DNA of 64,000 bases from Betaproteobacteria bacterium (lineage in GTDB: Bacteria; Pseudomonadota; Gammaproteobacteria; Burkholderiales; Thiobacillaceae): assembly GCA_016234655.1 (NCBI GenBank), contig JACRAU010000004.1:142083-206082 (forward strand). Direction: 5' to 3'. Below, piece by piece: positions 1-10,156 of the stretch. Made by a program: the position numbers and the translations under genes. The notes beneath the pieces are model-generated. The model searched no databases and was not told the DNA's origin. It worked only from the letters and a program-made list of their open reading frames with translations. The number at the start of each line of letters is the position of its first letter. Within the stretch, counting starts at the first letter, position 1.

Positions 1-1
1 C

Positions 2-328
2 GCCGCCGACCCGCTGGCGCGCATGGCCCTGGTGCCGCGCCTGCTGGAGGCGCGCGGCCTGGATGCCACGCCGGCGATCCAACAAAAACTGCGCGGCTAT
101 GGCGATGCGGCAGGGGCGGCCATCCTCGACATCATTCTGCGCGACGAGGTCACGCACGTCGCCGCCGGCGACCGCTGGTTCCGCCATTTCTGCGCGCTGC
201 GCGGCCTGGAGGCCGAGGTGGCCTATCGCGATTTGCTGGAACGCTACCGCGCGCCGAAGCCGCGCCGGCCGGTGAATACCGCCGCCCGGTTGCAAGCCGG
301 TTTCAGCGCGGCGGAGTTGGATGTCCTG

Positions 329-343
<15 letters not shown>
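2..343 (+). CDS. DUF455 (ferritin-like) family protein, C-terminal part; 5' end outside window
   Basis: Frame open to window edge; motif ILDIILRDEVTHVAAGDRWF typical of DUF455. Confidence 0.75.
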
Positions 344-1015
<672 letters not shown>

Positions 1016-1071
1016 GGCTTCCTCCCGTCTCGAACGGGTAAAATTACACCCTTTTTGCGACAGGGTCAGCC

Positions 1072-1848
1072 ATGACGCCGGTTTTAATTTTCGACATCGA
1101 GACCATCCCCGACATCGAGGGGCTGCGCCGCCAGTACGGCGTAAGCCCGGACACCTCCGATCACGATGTCGGCGAAATGGCCCTGTTGTTCCGTCGGCAG
1201 AAGACCGGCTCCGACTTCCTGCCGCTGCATCTGCATCGCGTGGTCACCATCTCCTGCGCGCTGCGCTCGAAGGACGGCTTCAAGGTATTTTCCTTGTCCG
1301 AACCCGACGCCTCCGAGGCCGAGATCATCCAGCGCTTCTTCGACGGCATCGAGAAATACACGCCGCAGATCGTGTCGTGGAACGGCGGCGGCTTCGACCT
1401 GCCGGTGCTGCACTATCGCGCCATGCGCCACAAGGTCACCGCGCCGCGCTACTGGGACATGGGCGAGGACGACAAGGAGTTCAAGTGGAACAACTACATC
1501 AGCCGCTACCACACCCGGCACCTGGACCTGATGGACCTGCTGGCGATGTATCAGCCGCGCGCCAACGCGCCCTTGGATGAGCTGGCCAAGCTGTTCGGCT
1601 TTCCCGGCAAGCTGGGCATGGACGGCAGCAAGGTCTGGGATGCCTATCAGGCCGGGCAGATCGCGGCGATCCGCGATTACTGCGAGACCGATGTCGCCAA
1701 CACCTATCTGGTCTACCTGCGCTTCCAGTTGATGCGCGGCGCGCTCACCCACGAACAGTACGAGCGCGAGCTGCAAGTGGTGCGCGACACCCTCGGCGGC
1801 ATCGGCGCCGAGCATTGGAAAGAATTCCTGGCGACTTGGCAGGACTGA
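1072..1848 (+). CDS. Predicted 3'-5' exonuclease, PolB-like DEDDy fold
   Basis: LIFDIETIPD, SWNGGGFDLPVLHYRA, RHLDLMDLL, YCETDVANTYLVYLR. Confidence 0.85.
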   Translation: MTPVLIFDIETIPDIEGLRRQYGVSPDTSDHDVGEMALLFRRQKTGSDFLPLHLHRVVTISCALRSKDGFKVFSLSEPDASEAEIIQRFFDGIEKYTPQIVSWNGGGFDLPVLHYRAMRHKVTAPRYWDMGEDDKEFKWNNYISRYHTRHLDLMDLLAMYQPRANAPLDELAKLFGFPGKLGMDGSKVWDAYQAGQIAAIRDYCETDVANTYLVYLRFQLMRGALTHEQYERELQVVRDTLGGIGAEHWKEFLATWQD

Positions 1849-1850
1849 TC

Positions 1851-1904
1851 CGTAGGGTGCGTTCCACGCACCACAAACAAACGGTGCGCACAGCGCACCC
1901 TACG
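1851..1904. repeat. Intergenic inverted repeat CGTAGGGTGCG...CGCACCCTACG
   Basis: Perfect 11-bp arms 1851-1861 and 1894-1904 between two genes; resembles widespread proteobacterial intergenic repeats. Confidence 0.7.
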
Positions 1905-1918
1905 CAGAATATCAAGCA

Positions 1919-3229
1919 ATGAGCGCCACACCCACACCCCTGTATATCGAATCCCTCGATCACGAGGGGCGCGGCGTCGCGCATCTGGATGGCAAGGCCA
2001 TCTTCGTCGAAGGCGCCCTGCCCGGCGAGTTGATCATCCATTCCAGCTATCGCAAGAAACCGAGCTACGAGCAGGCCCAGGCCACGCAAATCGTCAAGGC
2101 CAGCCCCAACCGGGTCGAGCCCCGTTGCCGCTGGTTCGGCATCTGCGGCGGCTGTTCGCACCAACATATGCATGAATCGGCCCAGGTCGCGGCCAAACAG
2201 CGGGTGCTGGAGGATTGTTTCAAACACATCGGCAAGGTCACGCCCGAGACCATACTCTCGCCCATCCACGGCCCGGCCTGGGGCTACCGCACCCGCGCCA
2301 GGATATCGGTACGCAATGTGCTCAAGAAGGGCGGCGTGCTGGTCGGCTTCCACGAAAAGCGCAGCAGTTTTGTCGCCGACATGACCAGTTGCGAGGTACT
2401 GCCGCCGCACGTCTCGGCGCTATTGCCCTTGTTCCGCGAACTGGTCGCCAATCTGGCCATCCGCGATCGCCTGCCGCAAATCGAACTGGCCCAGGGCGAC
2501 AACGTGACCGTGCTGGTGCTGCGCATCCTGGAGCCGCTGTCGGCCGAAGACGAGGTGAAGCTGCGCGCCTTTGCCGACCAGCACGGCGTGCAATTCTGGT
2601 TGCAGCCCAAGGGGCCGGACACCGCCTATCCATTTCATCCATTGAATGCGCCGGAGCTCAGCTACAGCCTGCCGGAATTCGATCTGGTCATGCCGTTCAA
2701 ACCGACCGAGTTCACCCAGGTCAACCACGGCATTAACCGCATGCTGGTGCGCCGGGCCATGCGCATGCTCGACGCCCGGCCGGGCGAGCGCATCGCCGAC
2801 TTCTTCTGCGGCCTGGGCAACTTCACTCTGCCCATCGCCCGTTCTGGCGCGACCGTGCTGGGCATCGAAGGCAGTGCCGGCTTGGTGCAGCGCGCCAAGG
2901 AGAACGCCGAGCGCAACGGCCTGGCCGGGCGAACGGAATTCCGCATGGCCGACCTGTTCCAGATGACGCCGGAGAGTTACGCGGCCTTGGGCCAGTTCGA
3001 CAAACTGCTGATCGATCCGCCGCGCGACGGCGCCATGGAATTGGTGAAGTCGCTACCGGAACAAGGCGGCCCCAGGCGCATCGTCTACGTCTCCTGCAGC
3101 CCGGCAACGCTGGCGCGCGATGCCGAGGTACTGGTGCAACTGAAGGGCTTCAAGCTGAAGGCCGCCGGCGTGGCCAATATGTTCCCGCACACCGCGCACG
3201 TGGAGAGCATCGCCTTATTCGAACGCTGA
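1919..3229 (+). CDS. rlmD: 23S rRNA (uracil(1939)-C(5))-methyltransferase RlmD
   Basis: TRAM domain start, [15 protein letters not shown] FeS motif, [28 protein letters not shown]. Confidence 0.93.
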   Translation: MSATPTPLYIESLDHEGRGVAHLDGKAIFVEGALPGELIIHSSYRKKPSYEQAQATQIVKASPNRVEPRCRWFGICGGCSHQHMHESAQVAAKQRVLEDCFKHIGKVTPETILSPIHGPAWGYRTRARISVRNVLKKGGVLVGFHEKRSSFVADMTSCEVLPPHVSALLPLFRELVANLAIRDRLPQIELAQGDNVTVLVLRILEPLSAEDEVKLRAFADQHGVQFWLQPKGPDTAYPFHPLNAPELSYSLPEFDLVMPFKPTEFTQVNHGINRMLVRRAMRMLDARPGERIADFFCGLGNFTLPIARSGATVLGIEGSAGLVQRAKENAERNGLAGRTEFRMADLFQMTPESYAALGQFDKLLIDPPRDGAMELVKSLPEQGGPRRIVYVSCSPATLARDAEVLVQLKGFKLKAAGVANMFPHTAHVESIALFER

Positions 3230-3258
3230 CACAGGAGAGGCCATGGCCAGCGGCCGCC

Positions 3259-3885
3259 TTACTTCTCCACCATCTTGAAGGCCCATTCAGAACCTTTGTC
3301 TTCCCAGAAGGCCAACTGCAACCAAAGCATCGCCATGGCCTCGAGGTAGCGCGCATTACTTAAGGCGCCACAATCCTTGGGCACATAGCCCGTCGCCTCG
3401 ATAAGCTGCTGGGCGGCCTGCTTGGCCGCATCATGGTCACTGCAGTAGAACACCTGCGCCGGCTCGCCGCTCGCCGAGGGTGTCGGGAAGTTATCGGCGG
3501 TAATACCGTTGAATGCCTTGACCACCATCGACTCGGGAAGCTGAGCCGACACATGCTCCGCCGCCGAGCTGTCTCCACCAACGACCAAATACGAAATATC
3601 GGGAGATAGGGGATTTGTCATGTCGACAATAATTTTTCCCCTGAGCGGATTTGCCAAAGCCCGCAGCAAATCCAGGGTATGGACCCACGGAACTGCCACG
3701 AGCACCAAATCCGACGATGACGCCGCATCAGGATAGGTCGTGACCGAAATATTCTTAAACTCTGAATATTTCCCTTTGTTCGCATCCGGGTCACGCGACC
3801 CATAGACTATCTCCCATCCAGCCGACGCCAACCGACGACCGACTGCACTCCCCATTTTTCCCGTACCCAGGATCGATGCTTTCAT
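3259..3885 (-). CDS. NADPH-dependent F420 reductase-like NAD(P)-binding protein
   Basis: KASILGTGKMGSAVGRRLASAGWEIVYGSRDP Rossmann motif; VVKAFNGITADNF. Confidence 0.8.
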   Translation of the reverse strand: MKASILGTGKMGSAVGRRLASAGWEIVYGSRDPDANKGKYSEFKNISVTTYPDAASSSDLVLVAVPWVHTLDLLRALANPLRGKIIVDMTNPLSPDISYLVVGGDSSAAEHVSAQLPESMVVKAFNGITADNFPTPSASGEPAQVFYCSDHDAAKQAAQQLIEATGYVPKDCGALSNARYLEAMAMLWLQLAFWEDKGSEWAFKMVEK

Positions 3886-3899
3886 CGCGAATTTCGTCC

Positions 3900-4268
3900 T
3901 TATTGGTGGATAACCTGGTCCCGCAGCGAGAACAACAAGCCCAACAATTCATTCTTCTCTTGGGCGGCCACGTCGTTCTTGTCGAGCGCGCGCATCACGT
4001 CGTCGATGACCGCCATGAACTCGCGGTGAGTGATATTCATCGTGCGATGGGCATCCAGCATGTTTTTTCCGCTGTAATCGACCGGCCCGCCCGTGCCCCA
4101 ACAAACGAACTCGTTGACCATCGCCTTCACCTTCTCGGCATCGCTGTTGGCATAGCGCGTCGCGACATCGGGGTTGCTGACGTGGTTTATCCAAACATCC
4201 TCGGTGATTTGTGCAATCTTGTCTTTGCCGCCGAGACGCTCAAACAGGGTTTTTTCTTGCTGGCTCAT
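3900..4268 (-). CDS. Group I truncated hemoglobin
   Basis: TLFERLGGKDKIAQITEDVW ... FVCWGTGGPVDYSGKNMLDAHRTMNITHREF. Confidence 0.88.
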   Translation of the reverse strand: MSQQEKTLFERLGGKDKIAQITEDVWINHVSNPDVATRYANSDAEKVKAMVNEFVCWGTGGPVDYSGKNMLDAHRTMNITHREFMAVIDDVMRALDKNDVAAQEKNELLGLLFSLRDQVIHQ

Positions 4269-4328
4269 GGGTACTCCTTCAACATCGTTGTTAATAAATT
4301 AAAAAATCACCTCTGCCGTGTTCCGGCT

Positions 4329-5267
4329 TTATTGAATTACCGAGGAATGGGCCTTTTCAATTGGCACCATGCCATCGCCATAACTCAGCGACGACGGCAT
4401 GGCTCGTACGATATCTTGGTATCGCTTCGAAAGTTGAGCCGTTACCGGCCCGACACCGCCGTCGCCGATTGCGCAACCGTCGATGGAAATAATAGGCATC
4501 ACCTCACAAGCGGTTCCTGTCAGGAAAACTTCGTCGCCGCCGAATAGCTCTTCAGGCTTGATGCGTGACTCCATCACGGTATAGCCGCTGGTTCTGGCCA
4601 AGGTAATGATGGTGTCCCGGGTAATCCCCTCAAGCGCGGAGGTTGTGAATGGGGTGTGCAGCACGCCGTTCTTCACCACGAACAAATTGGCGGCCGAGGC
4701 CTCGGCCAAATAGCCGTCTTCATCCAGCAGCAGTGCCTCGTCGTAGCCATTCGCCTTGGCACTGGCATAGGCACTGTAGGAATTTAGGTAGTGCCCTGCC
4801 GCTTTGGCTTGCACGAGGGTCGGACTGGAAAAGACCCGGCGGTGCTTAGCGAGCATGGCGCGAATACCAGACATGGAAGGGCCGAAATAGCTTGGCCATT
4901 CCCACGCCGAGATCATGAGATGCAGCGGATTTCGCTTGCCCTGCGCTTTCACATCCAAGGCCATGGAGCCTTCGCCAAGAAAGACCAAGGGCCTTACATA
5001 GGCATCAAGCAACTCATTTTCTGCAAGCACGCGATTGACCGCGGTACAAACCTCGTCGGGTTCATAAGCAATTTGCATATCAAGCGCCTCGGCCGAGCGA
5101 AAAAGCCGCCGGATATGATCTTCCAGGCGAAATGCCGAAAAGCCGTCTTCGGTCCGATAGCTCCTAATGCCTTCGAATACGCCGGTTCCGTAATGCAAGG
5201 TGTGGCTCATTACCGATATACGCGCCGCGTGACTCGGATATATTTTTCCATCCAACCAGATTTGCAT
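4329..5267 (-). CDS. Branched-chain amino acid aminotransferase-like PLP class IV enzyme
   Basis: IWLDGKIYPSHAARISVMSHTLHYGTGVFEGIRSY; LAEASAANLFVVKNG; FLTGTACEVMPI. Start set to MQIWLDG inside ORF 4329..5282. Confidence 0.88.
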   Translation of the reverse strand: MQIWLDGKIYPSHAARISVMSHTLHYGTGVFEGIRSYRTEDGFSAFRLEDHIRRLFRSAEALDMQIAYEPDEVCTAVNRVLAENELLDAYVRPLVFLGEGSMALDVKAQGKRNPLHLMISAWEWPSYFGPSMSGIRAMLAKHRRVFSSPTLVQAKAAGHYLNSYSAYASAKANGYDEALLLDEDGYLAEASAANLFVVKNGVLHTPFTTSALEGITRDTIITLARTSGYTVMESRIKPEELFGGDEVFLTGTACEVMPIISIDGCAIGDGGVGPVTAQLSKRYQDIVRAMPSSLSYGDGMVPIEKAHSSVIQ

Positions 5268-5278
5268 ATGCCCTCCCC

Positions 5279-7057
5279 TCACAGGCTATTGATGTAGTCC
5301 TGCCACTGCCTGGAACCTTCTTTCTTCATTCCCATTGGCGGCGTCAACATCGGATCGACGTCGACCTGGATCACCGTGGGTCCATCCAAACGCAGGCCAT
5401 CTCGGATGATCGCCGCAATATCCTGTCCCGGCCGGTAGCGAATCCCATAGGCCCCCAACGAACGGGCGAATCCCGCTAGATCATAGTTATCCAAGGTCGC
5501 GGAGCGCGTTTCAGTACCCGAGCGCAACTCATAGTGGATCATCCCAAGTTGCTGGTTGGCATTGACGATCCAAACTATCGGCAACTTCAAATCCGCTGCG
5601 GTCGCAATCTCGTTCCCGTTCATAAGGAAACAGCCGTCACCCACCATCGCGATCACATCATGATTAGGGTTGGCCAGCTTGGCCCCGACCGCACCTGCCG
5701 TCACATGACCCATGCTGGCCGATCCCCATACGCTGATGAAACGTCGACCTGCCCTCTCAGGCAAATGATGGGTAGCCCAGAGCAATATCGAGTTTGAATC
5801 GGCCATGACGATGGATTGCTCGCCGGCCACTTGATCGACTGCCCGGATGATCTCGACCGGGGACGGCCCGGTTTCTGATTTATGCGTCGACGGTGCAGGA
5901 AACGGCCATTTCTCCTGTTGGCTATATTTCGATAGCCAATTTTTCCGCTCCAAGGAAATGCCTTGGCTCGCGGCCCTTGCTTCACTCAGTAGGCTATCTG
6001 AGAATTTATCGCCGTCGGCCGTAATCCCGATATCCGCAGGATAGATTCTGCCAATGGCACAGGGATCGATATTGACCTGAATCATCGTCCCGTCTGGGCA
6101 TAGCGCATTATTCCAACTATTCGTCGCATAGCTGCCGAAACCTGCGCCAACTGTCAAGACGACATCGAAGCTATTGTCGTTGAATAGCTGATCAACCACG
6201 GGGGTGCTCGATATCCCCATGCTTCCTAATAAGGAAGCGGTGATCCGCGGCATTCGTTTACCCTTTGCCCGAGGCGTCGTGATCACTGGGATATGCAGCA
6301 TCTCGCCTATTTCGCACAGCTTGCTGGCCGCCATGTCACTCGCACCGCTGCCATACAGAATAAGAGGCCGCCTTGCCGTTTTGAGCAATTCGAGCACACG
6401 AACGACGTCCTCATGACTGGCCGCCGATGGATGCGAAAGATATCGATTGCGATCCCACAATTCAGGCGACACCTGCTTGTTCCATAGATTCCGAGGGATT
6501 GCCAAGTGCACAGGCCCAGGCCGGCCGGATTGTGCAGTTGCCAAGGCATTACGCAGGCGAAACTGCAAGTTTTTCTCGGATACGACAACCTCCGAACTCT
6601 TGCAAATAGAACGGAAAATTTGCGTGGTATCCACACCCGTATATGGACTAGATTCCTGAAAGTCCCCGCGCCCCCAAGTCTCGATCGAATTCATGCCGGT
6701 GATTACCAGCATAGGGATCGAATCCACATATGCCGCGGCCACGCCTGTAATCAGATTCGTCGCACCAGGCCCTGTCGTTGCGCAACAAACCCCAATCTTC
6801 CCTGACGTTCTCGCATAGCAGTCCGCCATGAATGCGGCTCCGCCCTCATGTCGCGTGAGGACGAATTCAATGCCAGCGCTGCGTTCGAGCGAGACATGGA
6901 ATGGAATGGTCGCGCCGCCAGGTATGCCGAATACTTTATCAACGCCCTCACCGATCAGATGCTCCACGAGCAAATCAGCGACGCTTTTCTTTGTCTCAGC
7001 CTGCGGAATAGTGAAGCGGATCGTTTGTTGGGGCTGGCTTTTGTTTAACACTTCCAT
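5279..7057 (-). CDS. ThDP-dependent acetolactate synthase-like large subunit
   Basis: ADLLVEHLIGEGVDKVFGIPGG, GPGATNLITGVAAAYVDSIPML, MVGDGCFLMNGNEIATAADLKLPIVWIVNAN; start chosen at MEVLNKSQ with GGAG upstream. Confidence 0.88.
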   Translation of the reverse strand: MEVLNKSQPQQTIRFTIPQAETKKSVADLLVEHLIGEGVDKVFGIPGGATIPFHVSLERSAGIEFVLTRHEGGAAFMADCYARTSGKIGVCCATTGPGATNLITGVAAAYVDSIPMLVITGMNSIETWGRGDFQESSPYTGVDTTQIFRSICKSSEVVVSEKNLQFRLRNALATAQSGRPGPVHLAIPRNLWNKQVSPELWDRNRYLSHPSAASHEDVVRVLELLKTARRPLILYGSGASDMAASKLCEIGEMLHIPVITTPRAKGKRMPRITASLLGSMGISSTPVVDQLFNDNSFDVVLTVGAGFGSYATNSWNNALCPDGTMIQVNIDPCAIGRIYPADIGITADGDKFSDSLLSEARAASQGISLERKNWLSKYSQQEKWPFPAPSTHKSETGPSPVEIIRAVDQVAGEQSIVMADSNSILLWATHHLPERAGRRFISVWGSASMGHVTAGAVGAKLANPNHDVIAMVGDGCFLMNGNEIATAADLKLPIVWIVNANQQLGMIHYELRSGTETRSATLDNYDLAGFARSLGAYGIRYRPGQDIAAIIRDGLRLDGPTVIQVDVDPMLTPPMGMKKEGSRQWQDYINSL

Positions 7058-8315
7058 GGTGTTCTCCCTGTTTTTGAATATTGGATTTGTAGTTTTTAAC
7101 AATCGACCGATACCTCTCTCCAATAGGGCTTACTGCGAGAGGTTCGCCACCGTGACGGTGGCCACTGCTCAATAGATGTTCGGTGGGGTAAACAGCCGAG
7201 GTGATGCCACTTTGCTTCGTGCATTTGAAGATATCGTCCAGGACGAAGCCATTGACCGCCTGCTTGGCATAATCCCCAACGCGCGACGCCGACAGGAATT
7301 CCTGAAATCCGCGCCAATTTTCCTCGAGCTGATCGGCACAGCTCGGTATGGATAACTTAGGCTGCAAGCGCTCCAGCAGATACTCATAGGTATTCTGCGG
7401 CTGCGCATCCCAACCACAGATCAGCTTATGTACGAAGCCCTCCGGGTTTATTTCTGGATGGTAGAAAAAACCCGCATCGTAAATGCGGAACATGTCGTTA
7501 CCCACGGTGTCCAGCGCACCGCTGTCATCTGCATTCCAGAACACCAGCTGATGGAGTAGCTGCCTGACGGCAGGGACATAGCGTTCGACGCCCGCTTCTT
7601 TGTCGAACCTACGCGCCGTAGCAAGCAAATCGGGCGGCGAAAGCGGTGCGTCCAACAGCGACGAGCCTCGTGGCAGCTCCATTAGCTTGCCTTCGCTCAT
7701 CCAGTAAAAACAGGACTGGGTCAATTCCACAAAGGTGGCCGCAGTCAGTTTGCTATAGGCCTCCTCACCACAGCGTTTGAGCACCTTCTCCGCCGACAAC
7801 GCCAAGCAGTCGAGTATGTGACGCTTCTGCTGATCGCCATATGGCTGACCATGTGTCGTCCTGAAAAATAGGTCGAACACATTCATTTCATAAAAAATCG
7901 GGAATAAATCAACCTTCCGCCAATAACGCTCAACAACTGCACACACCCAGTCCGACACCACCTCCGGATCGATGTCCAGGATTGTTTCGCCCAAGTGCTC
8001 GGGCACCATGTGCGCCCAACCTACTGGATACACCGCCACTAAGGCAAAATTCCTGTTGGCGGAGCCAATCGTACGATCCAATTCCTCCCAGTCGTAGGCA
8101 GCGCCACTTGCCCGGGACACCGAGCCCCATAATCCTTTATTCGCGCCGCCTTCAAATTCATGCCTGTGGTGATAGTGAATAAAGATCATATCCGCCGATA
8201 GACTGGCCACCGCTTCATGCCCAAGCGCCGGATCCGGCCCCACCACTTCGTAATCACCTGCAAACAGCAGAGTCGCGCGCGCACCCAAGGTGCGGTTTAA
8301 GATCACCGCGGTCAT
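6996..8315 (-). CDS. Uncharacterised ~440-aa protein, first gene of the operon
   Basis: Long ORF with normal composition, 62-nt overlap with the downstream ThDP enzyme; no family recognised. Confidence 0.8.
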   Translation of the reverse strand: MTAVILNRTLGARATLLFAGDYEVVGPDPALGHEAVASLSADMIFIHYHHRHEFEGGANKGLWGSVSRASGAAYDWEELDRTIGSANRNFALVAVYPVGWAHMVPEHLGETILDIDPEVVSDWVCAVVERYWRKVDLFPIFYEMNVFDLFFRTTHGQPYGDQQKRHILDCLALSAEKVLKRCGEEAYSKLTAATFVELTQSCFYWMSEGKLMELPRGSSLLDAPLSPPDLLATARRFDKEAGVERYVPAVRQLLHQLVFWNADDSGALDTVGNDMFRIYDAGFFYHPEINPEGFVHKLICGWDAQPQNTYEYLLERLQPKLSIPSCADQLEENWRGFQEFLSASRVGDYAKQAVNGFVLDDIFKCTKQSGITSAVYPTEHLLSSGHRHGGEPLAVSPIGERYRSIVKNYKSNIQKQGEHHGSVKQKPAPTNDPLHYSAG

Positions 8316-8450
8316 TTCGTACCCCCCCAACCCATTTATTTGCGCCGCAAGCCAGCACGCGGCGTTTATTCCATCACCACCAAACTAGCCATGTACGCTA
8401 GGTCAAGCATATTAAGTGACTATTTATTTATTTTAAAACAGAAAAAAACT

Positions 8451-8476
8451 ATGGGTCAAATTAATTTTCGACCCAT
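8451..8476. promoter_or_regulatory. Inverted repeat ATGGGTC-N12-GACCCAT in AT-rich divergent promoter region
   Basis: Perfect 7-bp arms at 8451-8457 and 8470-8476 between the operon and the tetR gene. Confidence 0.4.
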
Positions 8477-8637
8477 TAAATTCATATTCTATATAGTGTT
8501 TTTACAATATAATTTTTCAAAGATAGCCTATCACCCAATCGGCCCATGGCATGAGTCGAAATGATTAGTGACTGGTTACTTGATATATACACCTCACCTC
8601 TCAACAAGATGGCTCACGATCCCATAAAACACAAAAA

Positions 8638-9252
8638 ATGAAACAACGACTCAAAGCCGAAGACCGTCGGTCATCCATCTTAGAACTATCAAAAGGCCTG
8701 TTTGCCAAAAAAGGCCTGCACGGTGTCTCTGTCAGCGAGATCGCGGAGGAATGTAAAGTTAGCCCCGCCGTGCTTTATCAACACTTCCCGTCAAAGGAAA
8801 TGTTATATGAGGCGGTGATCCAGGGATTCGCCTGCAAACGCGACGATTATGTAGACGCAGTCCTGGCCGGCCCGCCGGACTTTCCAAATGTGCTTTACCG
8901 AATGACCGTGGTTTTCGTTAAAAGCCGCATCGCCGACCCAGACCTGGTGCGTATCGAATTGCGCGCACTGATTGACAACAGCGGCATATCGGAAAAGTTT
9001 TTTATAAACCATTGGCAAGGGCTGACTGATTACATCCAGTTCAGCCTGAAAGAAGCCCAACAATCAGGGCAATTGAAAGACATCGACGGGCGCATTGCCG
9101 CAATGTCTTATGTTGGACTTGTTCGCGAGATCGTGTTGGCCCAAAGCCTTCAATACCCAAATCAGACCAGCGAATTGGGCGTCGAATATCTGGTTAAGAA
9201 CGCCATCAATTTTTATCTTAAGGGGATAGGCCTAACGCCGCTTCAATGGTGA
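8638..9252 (+). CDS. TetR/AcrR family transcriptional regulator
   Basis: RRSSILELSKGLFAKKGLHGVSVSEIAEECKVSPAVLYQHFPSKEMLYEAV. Confidence 0.92.
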   Translation: MKQRLKAEDRRSSILELSKGLFAKKGLHGVSVSEIAEECKVSPAVLYQHFPSKEMLYEAVIQGFACKRDDYVDAVLAGPPDFPNVLYRMTVVFVKSRIADPDLVRIELRALIDNSGISEKFFINHWQGLTDYIQFSLKEAQQSGQLKDIDGRIAAMSYVGLVREIVLAQSLQYPNQTSELGVEYLVKNAINFYLKGIGLTPLQW

Positions 9253-9278
9253 CAGGGCAGTCAGTCCTCGTGCACAAC

Positions 9279-9308
9279 GAAAAAAGCCGGCTTCGTGCCG
9301 GCTTTTTC
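9279..9308. terminator. Bidirectional rho-independent terminator
   Basis: GAAAAAAGCCGGC-TTCGT-GCCGGCTTTTTC between convergent genes. Confidence 0.85.
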
Positions 9309-9321
9309 GTCAGCATTACAC

Positions 9322-10017
9322 TTATTCCCGCTCGCCCATCAAGGCCATCAACAATTGCAACAAGTTGACGAAGAGGTTGTAGATGTCGAGATAGATCGCC
9401 AAGGTCGCCATGACGTAGTTGGTCTCGCCGCCGTTCACCACTCGGCTTACGTCGTAGAGAATGAAACCGGAAAACAGCAGCACGGCTGCGGCCGACAGGG
9501 TCAGCGCCAGGGCCGGTATCTGGAAGAATAGGTTAGCCAGGGAAGCCAGGATGAGCAGCACGATGCCGACCATCAAGAACTTGCCCATGAAGCTGAAGTC
9601 CTTCTTGGTCACGGTGGCGATGCCGGCCAGGGTGAAGAAGATCGCACCGGTACCGCCCGCAGCCAGGGTGATGATCTCGCCGCCGTTCTTAAGGCTCAGG
9701 GCCACTTGCAGGACAGGACCCAACATCAGCCCCATGAAGCCGGTGAGCGCCAGCAGCAAGACCACGCCCATGGCGCTGTCGCGGGTGGCATTGATCGCGA
9801 AGAACAGGCCGAACACCACGGCCAGCATGATCACAGCGGATAGGATCGGGCTACCGGCCATGAAGCTGAAGTCCATGCTCATGCCGACCAAGGCGCCGAT
9901 CACGGTCGGGATCATGGTCAGGCCCAGCATCATGTAGGTATTGCGCAGGACCTTGTTCTGCGTGGCGCCTAGCGTGGCCGAGGCGTTATAGCCGGAAATA
10001 TCGTATTGGGGTTGCAT
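9322..10017 (-). CDS. Bax inhibitor-1/YccA family membrane protein
   Basis: Seven hydrophobic segments; LRNTYMMLGLTMIPTVIGA; LYDVSRVVNGGETNYVMATLAIYLDIYNLFVNLLQLL. Confidence 0.92.
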   Translation of the reverse strand: MQPQYDISGYNASATLGATQNKVLRNTYMMLGLTMIPTVIGALVGMSMDFSFMAGSPILSAVIMLAVVFGLFFAINATRDSAMGVVLLLALTGFMGLMLGPVLQVALSLKNGGEIITLAAGGTGAIFFTLAGIATVTKKDFSFMGKFLMVGIVLLILASLANLFFQIPALALTLSAAAVLLFSGFILYDVSRVVNGGETNYVMATLAIYLDIYNLFVNLLQLLMALMGERE

Positions 10018-10156
10018 GCGGGTTGGCTCCGTGCAGTTAGGGAAACGAGGCTAAGACTAGCGGCTAGCCGGGAAAGTTTCAATCGTCCCGGTGCTGGTTC
10101 AGCCCTAGCCATATCGGGTAGAATCCCCGTTTTTTCAAGCGTTTGCTTTCACCATC

